NCBI GenBank assembly: GCA_035910535.1
Contig: JAMHXF010000032.1
Span: forward strand, 186,001-250,000
DNA: 64,000 nucleotides
Direction of reading: 5' to 3'
DNA from: Archangium_A sp035910535
GTDB lineage: Bacteria; Myxococcota; Myxococcia; Myxococcales; Myxococcaceae
Shown here: positions 8,071 to 16,852 of the stretch, one piece after another
How positions within the stretch are numbered: the stretch's first letter is position 1
Layout of the letters: each line of letters starts with the position of its first letter
Notes under the pieces: generated by a model
The model's database searches: none
Told to the model about the DNA's origin: nothing
What the model saw: only the letters and a program-made list of their open reading frames with translations
Translations under genes and position numbers: made by a program

Positions 8071-9128
8071 TTCGGCAGGTCGAGCCCGCGCGCGAGCTTC
8101 GCCAACGCCGCCCCCACCTCATCACCGTGAACGATGTGGTCGACGACCCCACGAGCGATCGCCGCGCCGGGCATGCCGAACACCACGGCTGACTCCTGGT
8201 TCTGCGCGATGGTCTTGCCGCCGGCAGCACGAATGGCGGCCATGCCGTCGACGCCGTCGCTGCCCATGCCGGTGAGAATCACGCCGACCGCACGACGCCC
8301 GTAGATCTTCGCCGCCGACTCGAGCAGCGACGTCGCAGACGGGAGATGACCGTCACGCGCGAGACCGGGAACGACGGAGACGCGGCCACGCGCCGAGATG
8401 ACGAGATGCGCGTCGGCGGGCGCGAGCAACACCGTGCCGGGCGCGAGGAGATCTCCCTCTTTCGCGACCTTCACCTTGAGCTTCGACGACGCCGCGAGCC
8501 AGCTCACGAGCGACTCGGCGAAGGCGGCGTTGATGTGCTGCACGATGGCGATGGGCGCCGGGAAGTCAGCGGGGAGATCCGCCAACAACTTCTGCACGAC
8601 CTGCGGGCCGCCGGTGCTGCTGGCGACGCACACCACGCCCAACGCGCTCGCAGCAAACGGCTGCGCTGCGGGCACTTCAGTGAGCCCCGACTGCGAGCTG
8701 CCGACGGCCTTCTTTACGCCGCGCACGTGGCGAATCACCCGAATGCTGGCGAGCAACTTCACCTCGCGCGCGAGGCTGGCCATGTCGCCTTCTGCGCCGG
8801 GCTTCACGCGCAGCGCGAGGGCCCCCACCGCGAGCGCGCGATGCGTCAACGTGGGCGCCTGATTTCGCGGGTCGGCGGTGAGCACCAGAATCGGCGTGGG
8901 GTGGTCGGCCATGATGCGCTCGGTGGCGGTCAACCCGTCCATCACCGGCATGTCGACGTCCATCGTGATGACTTGCGGCTTGAGCGTGGCGGCCATGGCG
9001 ACGGCCTGCTCACCATTCTCAGCGGTGCCGAGCACGTCGATGTCTGGATCTTTCTGGAGCGCCTCGACGATCAGCTGACGGATCAGCGGACTGTCGTCGA
9101 CCACCAGAACTCCGACTCTCGATGCCAT
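8067..9128 (-). CDS. cheB: Chemotaxis response regulator protein-glutamate methylesterase CheB
   Basis: Removes methyl groups from receptors and deamidates glutamine when phosphorylated. The receiver occupies residues 1-120, with acidic DD at 11-12 and the phosphoacceptor Asp57 in TMDVDMP. The methylesterase domain carries the catalytic triad Ser (ASSTGG), His (VQHI) and Asp (GMGSDG). The start chosen is ATG at 9128 (MASRVGVL, 353 residues), 35 bases after the cheA stop. An in-frame start farther up at 9167 is less likely. Confidence 0.94.
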   Translation of the reverse strand: MASRVGVLVVDDSPLIRQLIVEALQKDPDIDVLGTAENGEQAVAMAATLKPQVITMDVDMPVMDGLTATERIMADHPTPILVLTADPRNQAPTLTHRALAVGALALRVKPGAEGDMASLAREVKLLASIRVIRHVRGVKKAVGSSQSGLTEVPAAQPFAASALGVVCVASSTGGPQVVQKLLADLPADFPAPIAIVQHINAAFAESLVSWLAASSKLKVKVAKEGDLLAPGTVLLAPADAHLVISARGRVSVVPGLARDGHLPSATSLLESAAKIYGRRAVGVILTGMGSDGVDGMAAIRAAGGKTIAQNQESAVVFGMPGAAIARGVVDHIVHGDEVGAALAKLARGLDLPK

Positions 9129-9163
9129 TCGCTCAAGCTCCCGTGCGGCCTGCGCCGCGCACT

Positions 9164-11317
9164 TCATGCCAGCAGTCGAGCTACCACGTCGACGAGGTCC
9201 TGTCGGACGAGATCGCCCTTGGTGACGTAGCCGTCTGCGCCCGCGTCCATGCCGCGACGACGGTCCTGCTCGCCGCCGCGCGTGGTGACGATGACGACGG
9301 GCAACGCGCGCCACGCAGCGTGACTCTTGAGCCGCCGCGTGAGCTCGAGGCCGTCGACGTTGGGCATCTCGAGGTCGGTGACGACGATGTCGACGGCTTC
9401 GCGCGCGAGCAGCTCGAGCGCCGCAGCACCGTCGACCGCCTGCACGATGTGGTACCCGACCGACTCGAGCAGCGAAACCAACAGCTCTCGCGTGAGCGGA
9501 GAGTCGTCGACCACCAACACCTTGCGACGCTTCACTTCGCGCCGAGCGCTCGACGACGCGCCGAGGCGGTGTTCACGACCATGCGCCGTCGCCACGAGGT
9601 GCGGCGCCGAGAGCACCAACGCCAGCTCACCATCAGACAGCGGCGTGGCCCCCGACAGGTGCGCGTAGCCAGAGAGCAGGCCCTTCAACGGAAGAATGGC
9701 CTGCACGCGCTCTTCGAGCACCCGGTCGACGGCGATGGCGGCCAGCTGCCCACGACCGCGCAGCACGAGCACCAGTTCACCTTCTGCAGGCGGACGTTCG
9801 GGCGCAGCGAAGAGCATCGACGCGACGGAAGAAAACGGCAGCACGTCACCGTCTATTCGCAGCGCGGGCTTACTAGCGACCTCCGTGAGCTGCTGCGGCT
9901 CGACCTGAAACGCGCGCAGCACGTTCGAGGCCGCCAGGCACAACGTCTCGTCACCGGCTTGAACGAAGAGCACCGGCGCGACGGTGAGGCTCACGGGCAC
10001 GCGCAGCTCGAACGTCGCGCCGAGCCCCGGGTTGGAGTTCACCGTGACTTCACCGCCGACGGAGCGCAAGCGCGTGCGCACCACGTCGAGGCCGACGCCG
10101 CGCCCCGACACATCGGTGACCGCCTCGCGCGACGTGAAGCCAGCCTGAAAGATGAGATCGACCGCCGCCGCGTCAGACAAGCTCGCGGCGCTCGCTTCAT
10201 CGAGCACGCCACGTCGAACGGCGACCGCGCGAAGCAGCGCCGGCGTCAACCCACGGCCGTCGTCCTGCACGCGCAGCACCACGCGCTCACCTTCACGAGC
10301 CGCGCTCAAGCGCATGGTGCCGCGTGGGTTCTTGCCGTACTCGACGCGCTCTTCGCGGGTCTCGAGGCCGTGGTCGATGGCGTTGCGCACGAGGTGCAGC
10401 AGCGGCTCTTTCAACGCGTCGAGCACCGAGCGATCGACGCGCTCGTCTTCACCGTCGACGGTGAGCTCGAGCTCTTTCCCGAGCTCCCGCGCGAGCTCTC
10501 GCACCATGCGCGGGTACGGCTCGAAGAGCACCGAGAGCGGCACCATGCGCAGCGCGGTGACCTCTTCAGAGAGCACCGAGAGATCCTTGAGCTCGTCGGT
10601 GTTCAGCAACGTCGAGCGACGGTTGATGTCTGACGCGAGCTCCTTCGCGCGACCCAGGCGCGTGGCGAGCTCCTGAGCTGCGGGCCCGAGATCTTCTGCG
10701 GCGCGGTGGAGCGCGACGAGCTCGCGCAACAGGTGGCGACGCCGCACGGCCGTCGCTTCACGTTGCCGCGCGCGCTGTTGCAGGTTCGTCGCCGCGCTCG
10801 TGAGCACCTCGAGGCTCTGCTGGGTGATGCGAATCGACGCATCGACGACGCGCGGCTCCGCAGCACGCGTGGGTGGCGGCGCAGGCGTCGGAGCACTCGG
10901 CGGAGGCGTGGGCGCCGTGGTGACGACAGGGTTGAGCGAGCGCTCCGCGCCCAGCGCCTGTTGGAGCCACGCGAGGAGCTTCGCCGTATCAGGCGCGTCA
11001 CCGGCCACCGAACCCGAGAGCACCTGCACCGCGTCACACACCACGAGCAGCGCGTCGACGGAGCCGGGAGACAAGCCGTAGCCGCGAGCCTCGGCGGCGC
11101 GCACCAGCTCCTCCATCTCGTGCACGAGCGAGTTGACGTCGGCGAAGCCCATCATTCTGGCTTCGCCCTTGAGGCCGTGCAGCTCACGGAGCGTCTGCTT
11201 GCCGGCTTCGACGTCGGGGCCCGCTTCGAGCGTCATCAACGCACGGCTGACACGCGCGAGCCGCTCGGTGACGAGCTCGCGAAACTGCACGAGCAGCTTT
11301 TCGCGACCCGACGACAC
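9164..11317 (-). CDS. cheA: Hybrid chemotaxis histidine kinase CheA with C-terminal receiver
   Basis: Chemosensory kinase that autophosphorylates in response to receptor signals. It begins with an Hpt domain (phosphorylated His47 in LHGLKGEA). A proline-rich linker takes the place of a CheY-binding P2 domain. The dimerisation and HATPase domains follow (LLHLVRNAIDHGLE, DDGRGL, DVSGRGVGLDVV), then a CheW-like domain. A receiver occupies about residues 597-717, with phosphoacceptor Asp648 in VVTDLEMP. This CheA-CheY fusion matches FrzE in architecture. GTG start directly abuts the stop of the upstream MCP gene. No separate cheY is nearby. Confidence 0.95.
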   Translation of the reverse strand: MSSGREKLLVQFRELVTERLARVSRALMTLEAGPDVEAGKQTLRELHGLKGEARMMGFADVNSLVHEMEELVRAAEARGYGLSPGSVDALLVVCDAVQVLSGSVAGDAPDTAKLLAWLQQALGAERSLNPVVTTAPTPPPSAPTPAPPPTRAAEPRVVDASIRITQQSLEVLTSAATNLQQRARQREATAVRRRHLLRELVALHRAAEDLGPAAQELATRLGRAKELASDINRRSTLLNTDELKDLSVLSEEVTALRMVPLSVLFEPYPRMVRELARELGKELELTVDGEDERVDRSVLDALKEPLLHLVRNAIDHGLETREERVEYGKNPRGTMRLSAAREGERVVLRVQDDGRGLTPALLRAVAVRRGVLDEASAASLSDAAAVDLIFQAGFTSREAVTDVSGRGVGLDVVRTRLRSVGGEVTVNSNPGLGATFELRVPVSLTVAPVLFVQAGDETLCLAASNVLRAFQVEPQQLTEVASKPALRIDGDVLPFSSVASMLFAAPERPPAEGELVLVLRGRGQLAAIAVDRVLEERVQAILPLKGLLSGYAHLSGATPLSDGELALVLSAPHLVATAHGREHRLGASSSARREVKRRKVLVVDDSPLTRELLVSLLESVGYHIVQAVDGAAALELLAREAVDIVVTDLEMPNVDGLELTRRLKSHAAWRALPVVIVTTRGGEQDRRRGMDAGADGYVTKGDLVRQDLVDVVARLLA

Positions 11318-13108
11318 TTAAGAAGAACCTCGCGGAGCGTTGAACCGCGCGACGGCTTCCTGCAGCGACGACGAGAGCCCCAGCAGCTGCTGGTTCACCT
11401 CCGTGAGGCGCTGCGTGACGACGAGCTCCTGCTGTGTGCCCGCGAGAATGTCGGCCATGGCCTCGGCGAGCTGATCCGTCCCGCTCTGCTGTTGCTGCGT
11501 GGCGAGCGTGATGGTGCGCACCTGGCCCGACGTTTCAGCGGCGAGCTCGGCGACGCGCAGCAGCGACGCGGTGACGTCATCAGCCAGCGCAGTGCCACGA
11601 GCGGTGAGCGTGCTGCCACGTTCGGTGGCCTCGGCGGTGCGAATGGTGGCGTCGCGGATCTCGCTGATCAGCTCTTCGACCTCGGCCGTCGACTCGAGGA
11701 CGTTTTCTGCCAGTCGACGCATCTCGGCGCCGACCAACGAGAAGCCACGCCCGACGTCACCGGCGCGCGTGCCTTCGAGCTCTGCCGACAACGCGAGCAG
11801 ATCGCTGCGATCGGCCACGGTGTTGATGAGCTCGACGATGCGCCCAATCTGCTGCACGCGGCGCTGCAGGCGCTCGACGGCCCCCGCGATGCTCCGGTTG
11901 TCCTGCTTCATGCGGTCGACGGCGGCCTGAAACGCGGCGGCGTCGCTCGTGCCCTGCTTCGCGGCCTCCAACGTGCGCTGGGCCAGCTCGAGCACCGAGC
12001 CTGCGCTGGCGGCGATCTGCCGGGCGCTGCGCGCGAGCTCTTCAGTCGTCGCCGAGGTCTGGTTGAGCGCTGCGGCCTGCTCCGTGGCGGTGGCCTCCGA
12101 GCGCGAAGACGTGCGCGACAAAGCCTCGGTGGCGCCAGTGACATCGCGGCCGGCGCCGACGACCTTGGCGACGAGCCCCGACAACCGCTCATGAAGCTGG
12201 GCGAAGACGCCGGTGACACGCCAGACCTCGCCGTCAGCCGCGATGACCCGCGGCGCACCGAGCTCACCTGCGGCGAGCCGACGGGCCTGCTCCGCGAGCC
12301 GCTGCAACGGGCCGGCGATGGTGTGACCTGCAGCAGACGCAGCGATCACCGCGAAGAGCACCGCGAGCAACCCGAAGACACCCAGCCGCCACGCGAGCTC
12401 GCCGTAGATGCGCTCCGCCTCGAAGGGCCGCAGCTCCGGCGCGATGGACGAGAGCCGCCGCGCCACGTCGTCGATGGCGCGCCGCGAGACGTCAGCGAAG
12501 ACGATGACGGGGATGGACGTCAGCAGCGCCGTGAAGGCCACCGTGCGCCCGCGAACGCTCCAGTCGATGCCGGGCGCAGCGTTGACGACGTCGTGCGGCG
12601 CGAGGCCCTCCGACAGGCGGTCGCTCGCTTCGTTGCAGCGGGTGCTGAGCTGCAGCGAAATCAACACCGCCGAGAGCGGGCCGAACAGCGCGCCCAACAA
12701 CACCATGCGACCGATGATGACGGGCTCGGCGTTCGTCGCCGTCACCAGCGAGAGCCCCAACACCAGCGTCGCCAGCACCCACGCGGCGAACGAGAACAAC
12801 GACAGGCGCGCAGGCAGTCGGCGGAGCTCGGCGAGCGCGCCCAGCCGATGCTCGCGGTTCAAGGCCAGCCGGCCCGTCGCCAACGCGCGGAACGTGGCCA
12901 GGCGACCCGACGCCAGGCCGAGCAGCGCCAACACCGCGAGGCCGAGGCTCGCGACGACGAACAGCGGCAGCACCTGCGCGTCAATCGCGGCGCCTTCAGC
13001 GAGCACCATCGCGTAGGGAGCCGCCAGCACCGCGACGACGAAGTTCCCGGTGACCAGCGGCGCGACGAGCCACGCGCCCTTGCCCTGCAACCAGCTCTCG
13101 AGCGTCAT
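11318..13108 (-). CDS. Methyl-accepting chemotaxis protein, multi-pass membrane type (second of pair)
   Basis: Chemoreceptor of 596 residues. The N-terminal third holds about five to six hydrophobic helices without a large periplasmic domain. It is followed by a HAMP-like linker (AGHTIAGPLQRLAEQARRLA) and the long cytoplasmic coiled coil. The tip reads SDLLALSAELEGTRAGDVGR, whereas most receptors read TNLLALNAAIEAARAGE, so the CheA/CheW contact region is a variant. There is no C-terminal CheR-tether pentapeptide. The ATG overlaps the stop of the preceding MCP (ATGA). It is probably a paralogue of that gene. Confidence 0.92.
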   Translation of the reverse strand: MTLESWLQGKGAWLVAPLVTGNFVVAVLAAPYAMVLAEGAAIDAQVLPLFVVASLGLAVLALLGLASGRLATFRALATGRLALNREHRLGALAELRRLPARLSLFSFAAWVLATLVLGLSLVTATNAEPVIIGRMVLLGALFGPLSAVLISLQLSTRCNEASDRLSEGLAPHDVVNAAPGIDWSVRGRTVAFTALLTSIPVIVFADVSRRAIDDVARRLSSIAPELRPFEAERIYGELAWRLGVFGLLAVLFAVIAASAAGHTIAGPLQRLAEQARRLAAGELGAPRVIAADGEVWRVTGVFAQLHERLSGLVAKVVGAGRDVTGATEALSRTSSRSEATATEQAAALNQTSATTEELARSARQIAASAGSVLELAQRTLEAAKQGTSDAAAFQAAVDRMKQDNRSIAGAVERLQRRVQQIGRIVELINTVADRSDLLALSAELEGTRAGDVGRGFSLVGAEMRRLAENVLESTAEVEELISEIRDATIRTAEATERGSTLTARGTALADDVTASLLRVAELAAETSGQVRTITLATQQQQSGTDQLAEAMADILAGTQQELVVTQRLTEVNQQLLGLSSSLQEAVARFNAPRGSS

Positions 13109-14886
13109 GACTGCACCTCGAAGCGCACGACCGTCTGCTCGAGGTCTCTGGCGAGCGAGATGAGCTGATCATGCGCGCCGCGCATCTCCCGGGCGGCGAT
13201 GCTCGCGCCTTCGGTGCTGCGAAGAATGTCGGTCATCGCCTCGACGAGCTGATCCGTCCCGGTCTGCTGCTGGGAGGTCGCGAGGCTGATGCTCTGCATG
13301 GCGCTCGAAGACTGGTTGGCGTCGTCGACGATGCGCGACAGGCCCGCGCCGACCCGCTGCGCGAGCGCGGCCCCGGCGTCGGTCGCCTTCACGCCGGCTT
13401 CAGTGGCCATCACCGCCGCGTTGGTGGCGTCGCGGATCTCGTCGATGAGGCCGCCGATTTCCTGCGTCGACTGCATGACTGATTCTGCGAGGCGGCGCAT
13501 TTCAGCGGCGACCAACGAGAAGCCCCGCCCCACCTCGCCCGCCTTGTTGCCTTCGAGCTCTGCGTTGAGCGCGAGCAGGTCGGACTTGTCGGCGATGCCG
13601 TTGATGAACTCGATGATGCGGCCGACCTGCTGCACGCGCTTGTTCAACCGCACCACCGAATCGGCGATGGCCTGGTTGCCTTCACGCGCCTGCGCCATCG
13701 CGGTCATGAAGCCGTCGGCGCCGTCACGGCCGGCGCGGGCGGCGCTGAACGTGGCGGCCGCCAACTCAGAGACGCGCTGCGCATTCGCAGCAATTTCACG
13801 CGCGCTGCGCGCCAGGTCTTGCGTGGTGGCGCTCGTGGCGTCGAGGTTCGCGCGCTGCAGCTCGACGCGGTCGTCACCGGAGCCCTGCTGGTCAGACAAC
13901 GAGCTCGTCGCGCCGGTAATCGACCCCGCAGCGCCGCCGAGGCGACCGAGCAGCTCGACGAGCTGTGCCTCCATCGCCGCGATGGCGCCGGCGGCGGCCC
14001 AGCTCTCGTATTCGCCAGGGACGAAGCGCGGCTCACCATGCGCACCTCGCGCGAGGCGCTCTGTTTCCTTCGCGAGCTCCTTGAGCGGATCTCCGACCAT
14101 CGAGCCCGCGAGCCACGCCGTCGCCGAGACGACGAACACCACGAGCAGCACGAGCCCAAGCACCGGCAGCAACCCGGCCGCGCGCTGCGCCTCGGCGACC
14201 GACTGCATGGCTGCGGCGTCGGGCGCGAGCACCATGAGGTCGAGCAGCCCGCGCACGCGCGAGAGCGCGAGCTCGGCCACCAACGCGAGCGGCGCGTAGA
14301 GCGAGAGCACCGCGTACACCATCAACCGGCGGCGCATGGAGAAGCGCGCGGGCAGCCCTGCGTACAGCTTCGTCACCGGCAGGCCGGCAGCGACCAACGC
14401 GCGCAGCACAGCCCGCGAGCGCGGCACGCTGACGAGCAACGCCATCGTCGCGGTCAGCGGCGCGATGACGACACCGATGAAGCTGACGCGCAGCGCGACG
14501 TTCGTCGGCACGGTCGTCAACAACGACCAGAGCCCCGCGGTCACCACCGAGCCCGACAGCAGAAACGCCAGGCACAGCCAGAACGAGACCTCAGGCAGCG
14601 CCATGGTCTCGCGCGCGGCTTTGAGCAGGTTCTCTTCGTTCACCGGCAGCGCGCCGTCGCCGATTTGCCGCAGCGTCGTGAGGCGGCGTTGCTCTTCACC
14701 GTCGCCGATGACGTTGTTGCAGATCATCGTCACCGCGAGGATCACCCCGAACGTCAGCCGCGTACCTTCGGGAAAACTGATGGCGATCCACGCGTAGACG
14801 AAGGCGATGAACACGCCGACCAGCACCGCGATGGTCGAGAGGTTCGTAATCCACCGGTGGAGCCCCTTGAGCGGCGAGGTCGTCAC
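13105..14886 (-). CDS. Methyl-accepting chemotaxis protein, multi-pass membrane type (first of pair)
   Basis: Chemoreceptor of about 593 residues with the same plan as the next gene: five to six N-terminal membrane helices, a HAMP-like region (GDPLKELAKETERLARG) and a signalling coiled coil with the variant tip SDLLALNAELEGNKAGEVGR. A GTG at 14886 overlaps the cheW stop (GTGA) and gives a protein starting VTTSPLKGLHRW; this is preferred over the longer in-frame ORF reaching 14982. The two receptors look like tandem paralogues that may form mixed arrays. Confidence 0.9.
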   Translation of the reverse strand: MTTSPLKGLHRWITNLSTIAVLVGVFIAFVYAWIAISFPEGTRLTFGVILAVTMICNNVIGDGEEQRRLTTLRQIGDGALPVNEENLLKAARETMALPEVSFWLCLAFLLSGSVVTAGLWSLLTTVPTNVALRVSFIGVVIAPLTATMALLVSVPRSRAVLRALVAAGLPVTKLYAGLPARFSMRRRLMVYAVLSLYAPLALVAELALSRVRGLLDLMVLAPDAAAMQSVAEAQRAAGLLPVLGLVLLVVFVVSATAWLAGSMVGDPLKELAKETERLARGAHGEPRFVPGEYESWAAAGAIAAMEAQLVELLGRLGGAAGSITGATSSLSDQQGSGDDRVELQRANLDATSATTQDLARSAREIAANAQRVSELAAATFSAARAGRDGADGFMTAMAQAREGNQAIADSVVRLNKRVQQVGRIIEFINGIADKSDLLALNAELEGNKAGEVGRGFSLVAAEMRRLAESVMQSTQEIGGLIDEIRDATNAAVMATEAGVKATDAGAALAQRVGAGLSRIVDDANQSSSAMQSISLATSQQQTGTDQLVEAMTDILRSTEGASIAAREMRGAHDQLISLARDLEQTVVRFEVQS

Positions 14887-15248
14887 GACACGGCCTCCGG
14901 CCCGGCGGTGAGCCGCGCGAGCGAAACCAACGGCCACAGGTGCCCGCTGACCTCGATGAAGCCGGCGAGCGCGCCGCCCCACAGCGAGGTCAGCAGTGGC
15001 GGTACCGGCATCAAGCGCAGGCGTTCGGCGTTCACCTCGACCGAGTCGACGACCAGCCCTGCGCCGTGGTGCCGCAACAACCGCGCGTGCTGCGGGCTCA
15101 CGGCCGTCACGTCGAAGCCGACGCCTGCGTAAGGCGCGCTGCCGTCGGCGTCGGCGAACGAGGTGACTTCACCCGCACGCACCGCGAGGCGATGCGCGCC
15201 GACCTGGCACAGCACGACGCCCTCGATGACCTCGGCCCCGAAAGTCAT
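14883..15248 (-). CDS. CheW-like coupling protein (divergent)
   Basis: A 121-residue CheW-domain protein expected to couple receptors to CheA. It is short and divergent: the LCQVGAHRLAVRAGEV opening and the GFIEVSGHLWPLVSLARL C-terminal block fit the CheW fold, but central motifs are weak. It sits second in the operon, as FrzB does in the frz cluster. It overlaps the first MCP by four bases and follows cheW by 13 bases. Confidence 0.8.
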   Translation of the reverse strand: MTFGAEVIEGVVLCQVGAHRLAVRAGEVTSFADADGSAPYAGVGFDVTAVSPQHARLLRHHGAGLVVDSVEVNAERLRLMPVPPLLTSLWGGALAGFIEVSGHLWPLVSLARLTAGPEAVS

Positions 15249-15261
15249 GCGCGCGGCTCAC

Positions 15262-15681
15262 CTAAGCGCTTGCGAGAAAGTCCACGAAGGTCTGCGTGTC
15301 GATGACGGCCACCTCGCCCGCTGCAGCGCGCGCCGGGCCTCGCAGGTGTTGATGCACACCCGAATCTCCGAGGCGCTCGAAGGCGCCCTCGAGCATCGAG
15401 ACGCCCAACACCTTCGTCGCCGTCAACGCCACCGCGCCGCGCGGCGTGCGCACCAGCACCGCGCGCTTGAAGGCACCGTCGAGCGGCTTGCCGGTCAACC
15501 GCGTGAGGTCGACGACGGGCAGGACCTCACCACGATGCGCGAAGACGCCGAGCAGGTGCGCCGGAGCACCGGGCACGCGCGTGAGAGACGGCACGTTGAC
15601 GACCTCAGAAGCCGTGTCGGCAGGCACCGCGTAGAGGCTCGGCCCACAGGCGAAAACCAGGTGTCCTTGCGAGTCAGCCAC
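15262..15681 (-). CDS. cheW: Chemotaxis coupling protein CheW
   Basis: A 139-residue single CheW domain. LVFACGPSLYAVPADTASEV is the first strand pair, HLLGVFAHRGEVLPVVDL the core motif, and GVSMLEGAFERL a later segment. It links receptors to CheA. First gene of the chemosensory operon, starting with GTG at 15681. The 49-base gap to the divergent globin kinase gene must hold promoters for both directions. Confidence 0.88.
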   Translation of the reverse strand: MADSQGHLVFACGPSLYAVPADTASEVVNVPSLTRVPGAPAHLLGVFAHRGEVLPVVDLTRLTGKPLDGAFKRAVLVRTPRGAVALTATKVLGVSMLEGAFERLGDSGVHQHLRGPARAAAGEVAVIDTQTFVDFLASA

Positions 15682-15730
15682 GCTCTGGTTTCAAGCACAC
15701 CTCTTGCCCGTTGGGCGTAGAAAGGCGCGC

Positions 15731-16852
15731 ATGTATGCGCTGTTCGAAGACCTGAAACGCTACGTCGGGTTTGGCGCTGACGACGAAGCGACGCTGCGGG
15801 CCCTGCACCCGGTGCTGGCGCCGCACTTCACGGAGATCGCCGAGCGCTTCTACGCGCGCGTGCTCGAGCACCCAGACGCCGCAGCAGCGCTCACGCGCGG
15901 AGAGCGGCACGTGGGCCAGCTCAAAGGCACGCTCGTGAAGTGGATGGACGAGCTCGTGCGCGGCCCGTGGGACGAGGCCTACGTCGAGCGGCGCGCGCGC
16001 ATCGGCCGGGTGCACGTACGCATCGCCCTGCCGCAGCACTACATGGTCTCGGCGATGAACGTGATGCGCTTGAGCTTCGAGGTGCTCGTGCCACACGCCG
16101 CGTGGCCGTCGGTGCAGCGCGCGTGTGATCTCGACCTCGCGTTGATGCTGCATTCGTACCGGGAAGATCTCGAGGTGGCGCAGGCGCGCACGGAGCGCCT
16201 GGCGACGTACGGCCAGCTGGTCGCGAGCATCGGCCACGAGCTGCGCAACCCGCTCGGCGTCATCGAGACCTCGCTCTACGTGCTCAAGGGTCGCCCCGGT
16301 CACGACGAGCGCGCGATGAAGCACCTCGACCGCATCGGCCAGCAGGTGAAGCTCTCGAATGAGATCATCACGCAGCTGCTCAACCTCATCGCCGACAAGC
16401 CGCTCGGGCTCTCGCCCACGTCGCTGGCGGAGCTCGTCGAAGAGGCCGACCGCTCGGTGAAGAAGCCCGACACGGTGACGATGGAGCTCGTCGGGCCCAC
16501 GGCGAACTTCCACGGAGACACGTTTCAGCTCCGTCAGGCGGTGGTGAACCTCCTCGAGAACGCGGTGTGGTTCGCCGGCATCAACGGCCGCGTGCGCTGC
16601 ACCTCGAGCGAAGAGCCGGGGCGCGTGCGGCTCACCATTGAAGACACGGGGCCGGGCATCGACCCCAACGTGCGCGCGCGGCTGTTCGAGCCGCTCGTCT
16701 CGGCGAGGCCCGGCGGCATCGGGCTGGGCCTCGCGCTCGTCAAGCGCATCGTCGAGAAGCACGGCGGCGAAATCTCGGTGGATCGCAGCGAGCTGGGCGG
16801 CGCGCGCTTCTCGTTGTGGCTGCCGACGGCGAACCCGAAGGAGCGCCGATGA
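15731..16852 (+). CDS. Globin-coupled (protoglobin) sensor histidine kinase
   Basis: Probable haem-based gas sensor kinase, 373 residues, no membrane segment. Residues 1 to about 150 match a protoglobin/globin-coupled sensor domain. His95 in RIGRVHVRIALP is the expected proximal haem ligand. A HisKA domain follows with phosphoacceptor His169 in SIGHELRNPLG, then a HATPase with NLLENAVWF, EDTGPGI and GGIGLGLAL. It starts at ATG 15731 (MYALFEDL). Its stop overlaps the start of the next kinase gene (ATGA). The likely ligand is O2, inferred from the domain and the nearby cbb3 oxidase. Confidence 0.9.
   Translation: MYALFEDLKRYVGFGADDEATLRALHPVLAPHFTEIAERFYARVLEHPDAAAALTRGERHVGQLKGTLVKWMDELVRGPWDEAYVERRARIGRVHVRIALPQHYMVSAMNVMRLSFEVLVPHAAWPSVQRACDLDLALMLHSYREDLEVAQARTERLATYGQLVASIGHELRNPLGVIETSLYVLKGRPGHDERAMKHLDRIGQQVKLSNEIITQLLNLIADKPLGLSPTSLAELVEEADRSVKKPDTVTMELVGPTANFHGDTFQLRQAVVNLLENAVWFAGINGRVRCTSSEEPGRVRLTIEDTGPGIDPNVRARLFEPLVSARPGGIGLGLALVKRIVEKHGGEISVDRSELGGARFSLWLPTANPKERR

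Noticed and set aside
10706..13168. 820-residue plus-strand ORF
   Set aside because: It is antisense to cheA and an MCP; long antisense ORFs are a codon artefact of very GC-rich genes. The same holds for the other Arg-rich ORFs over 300 residues.
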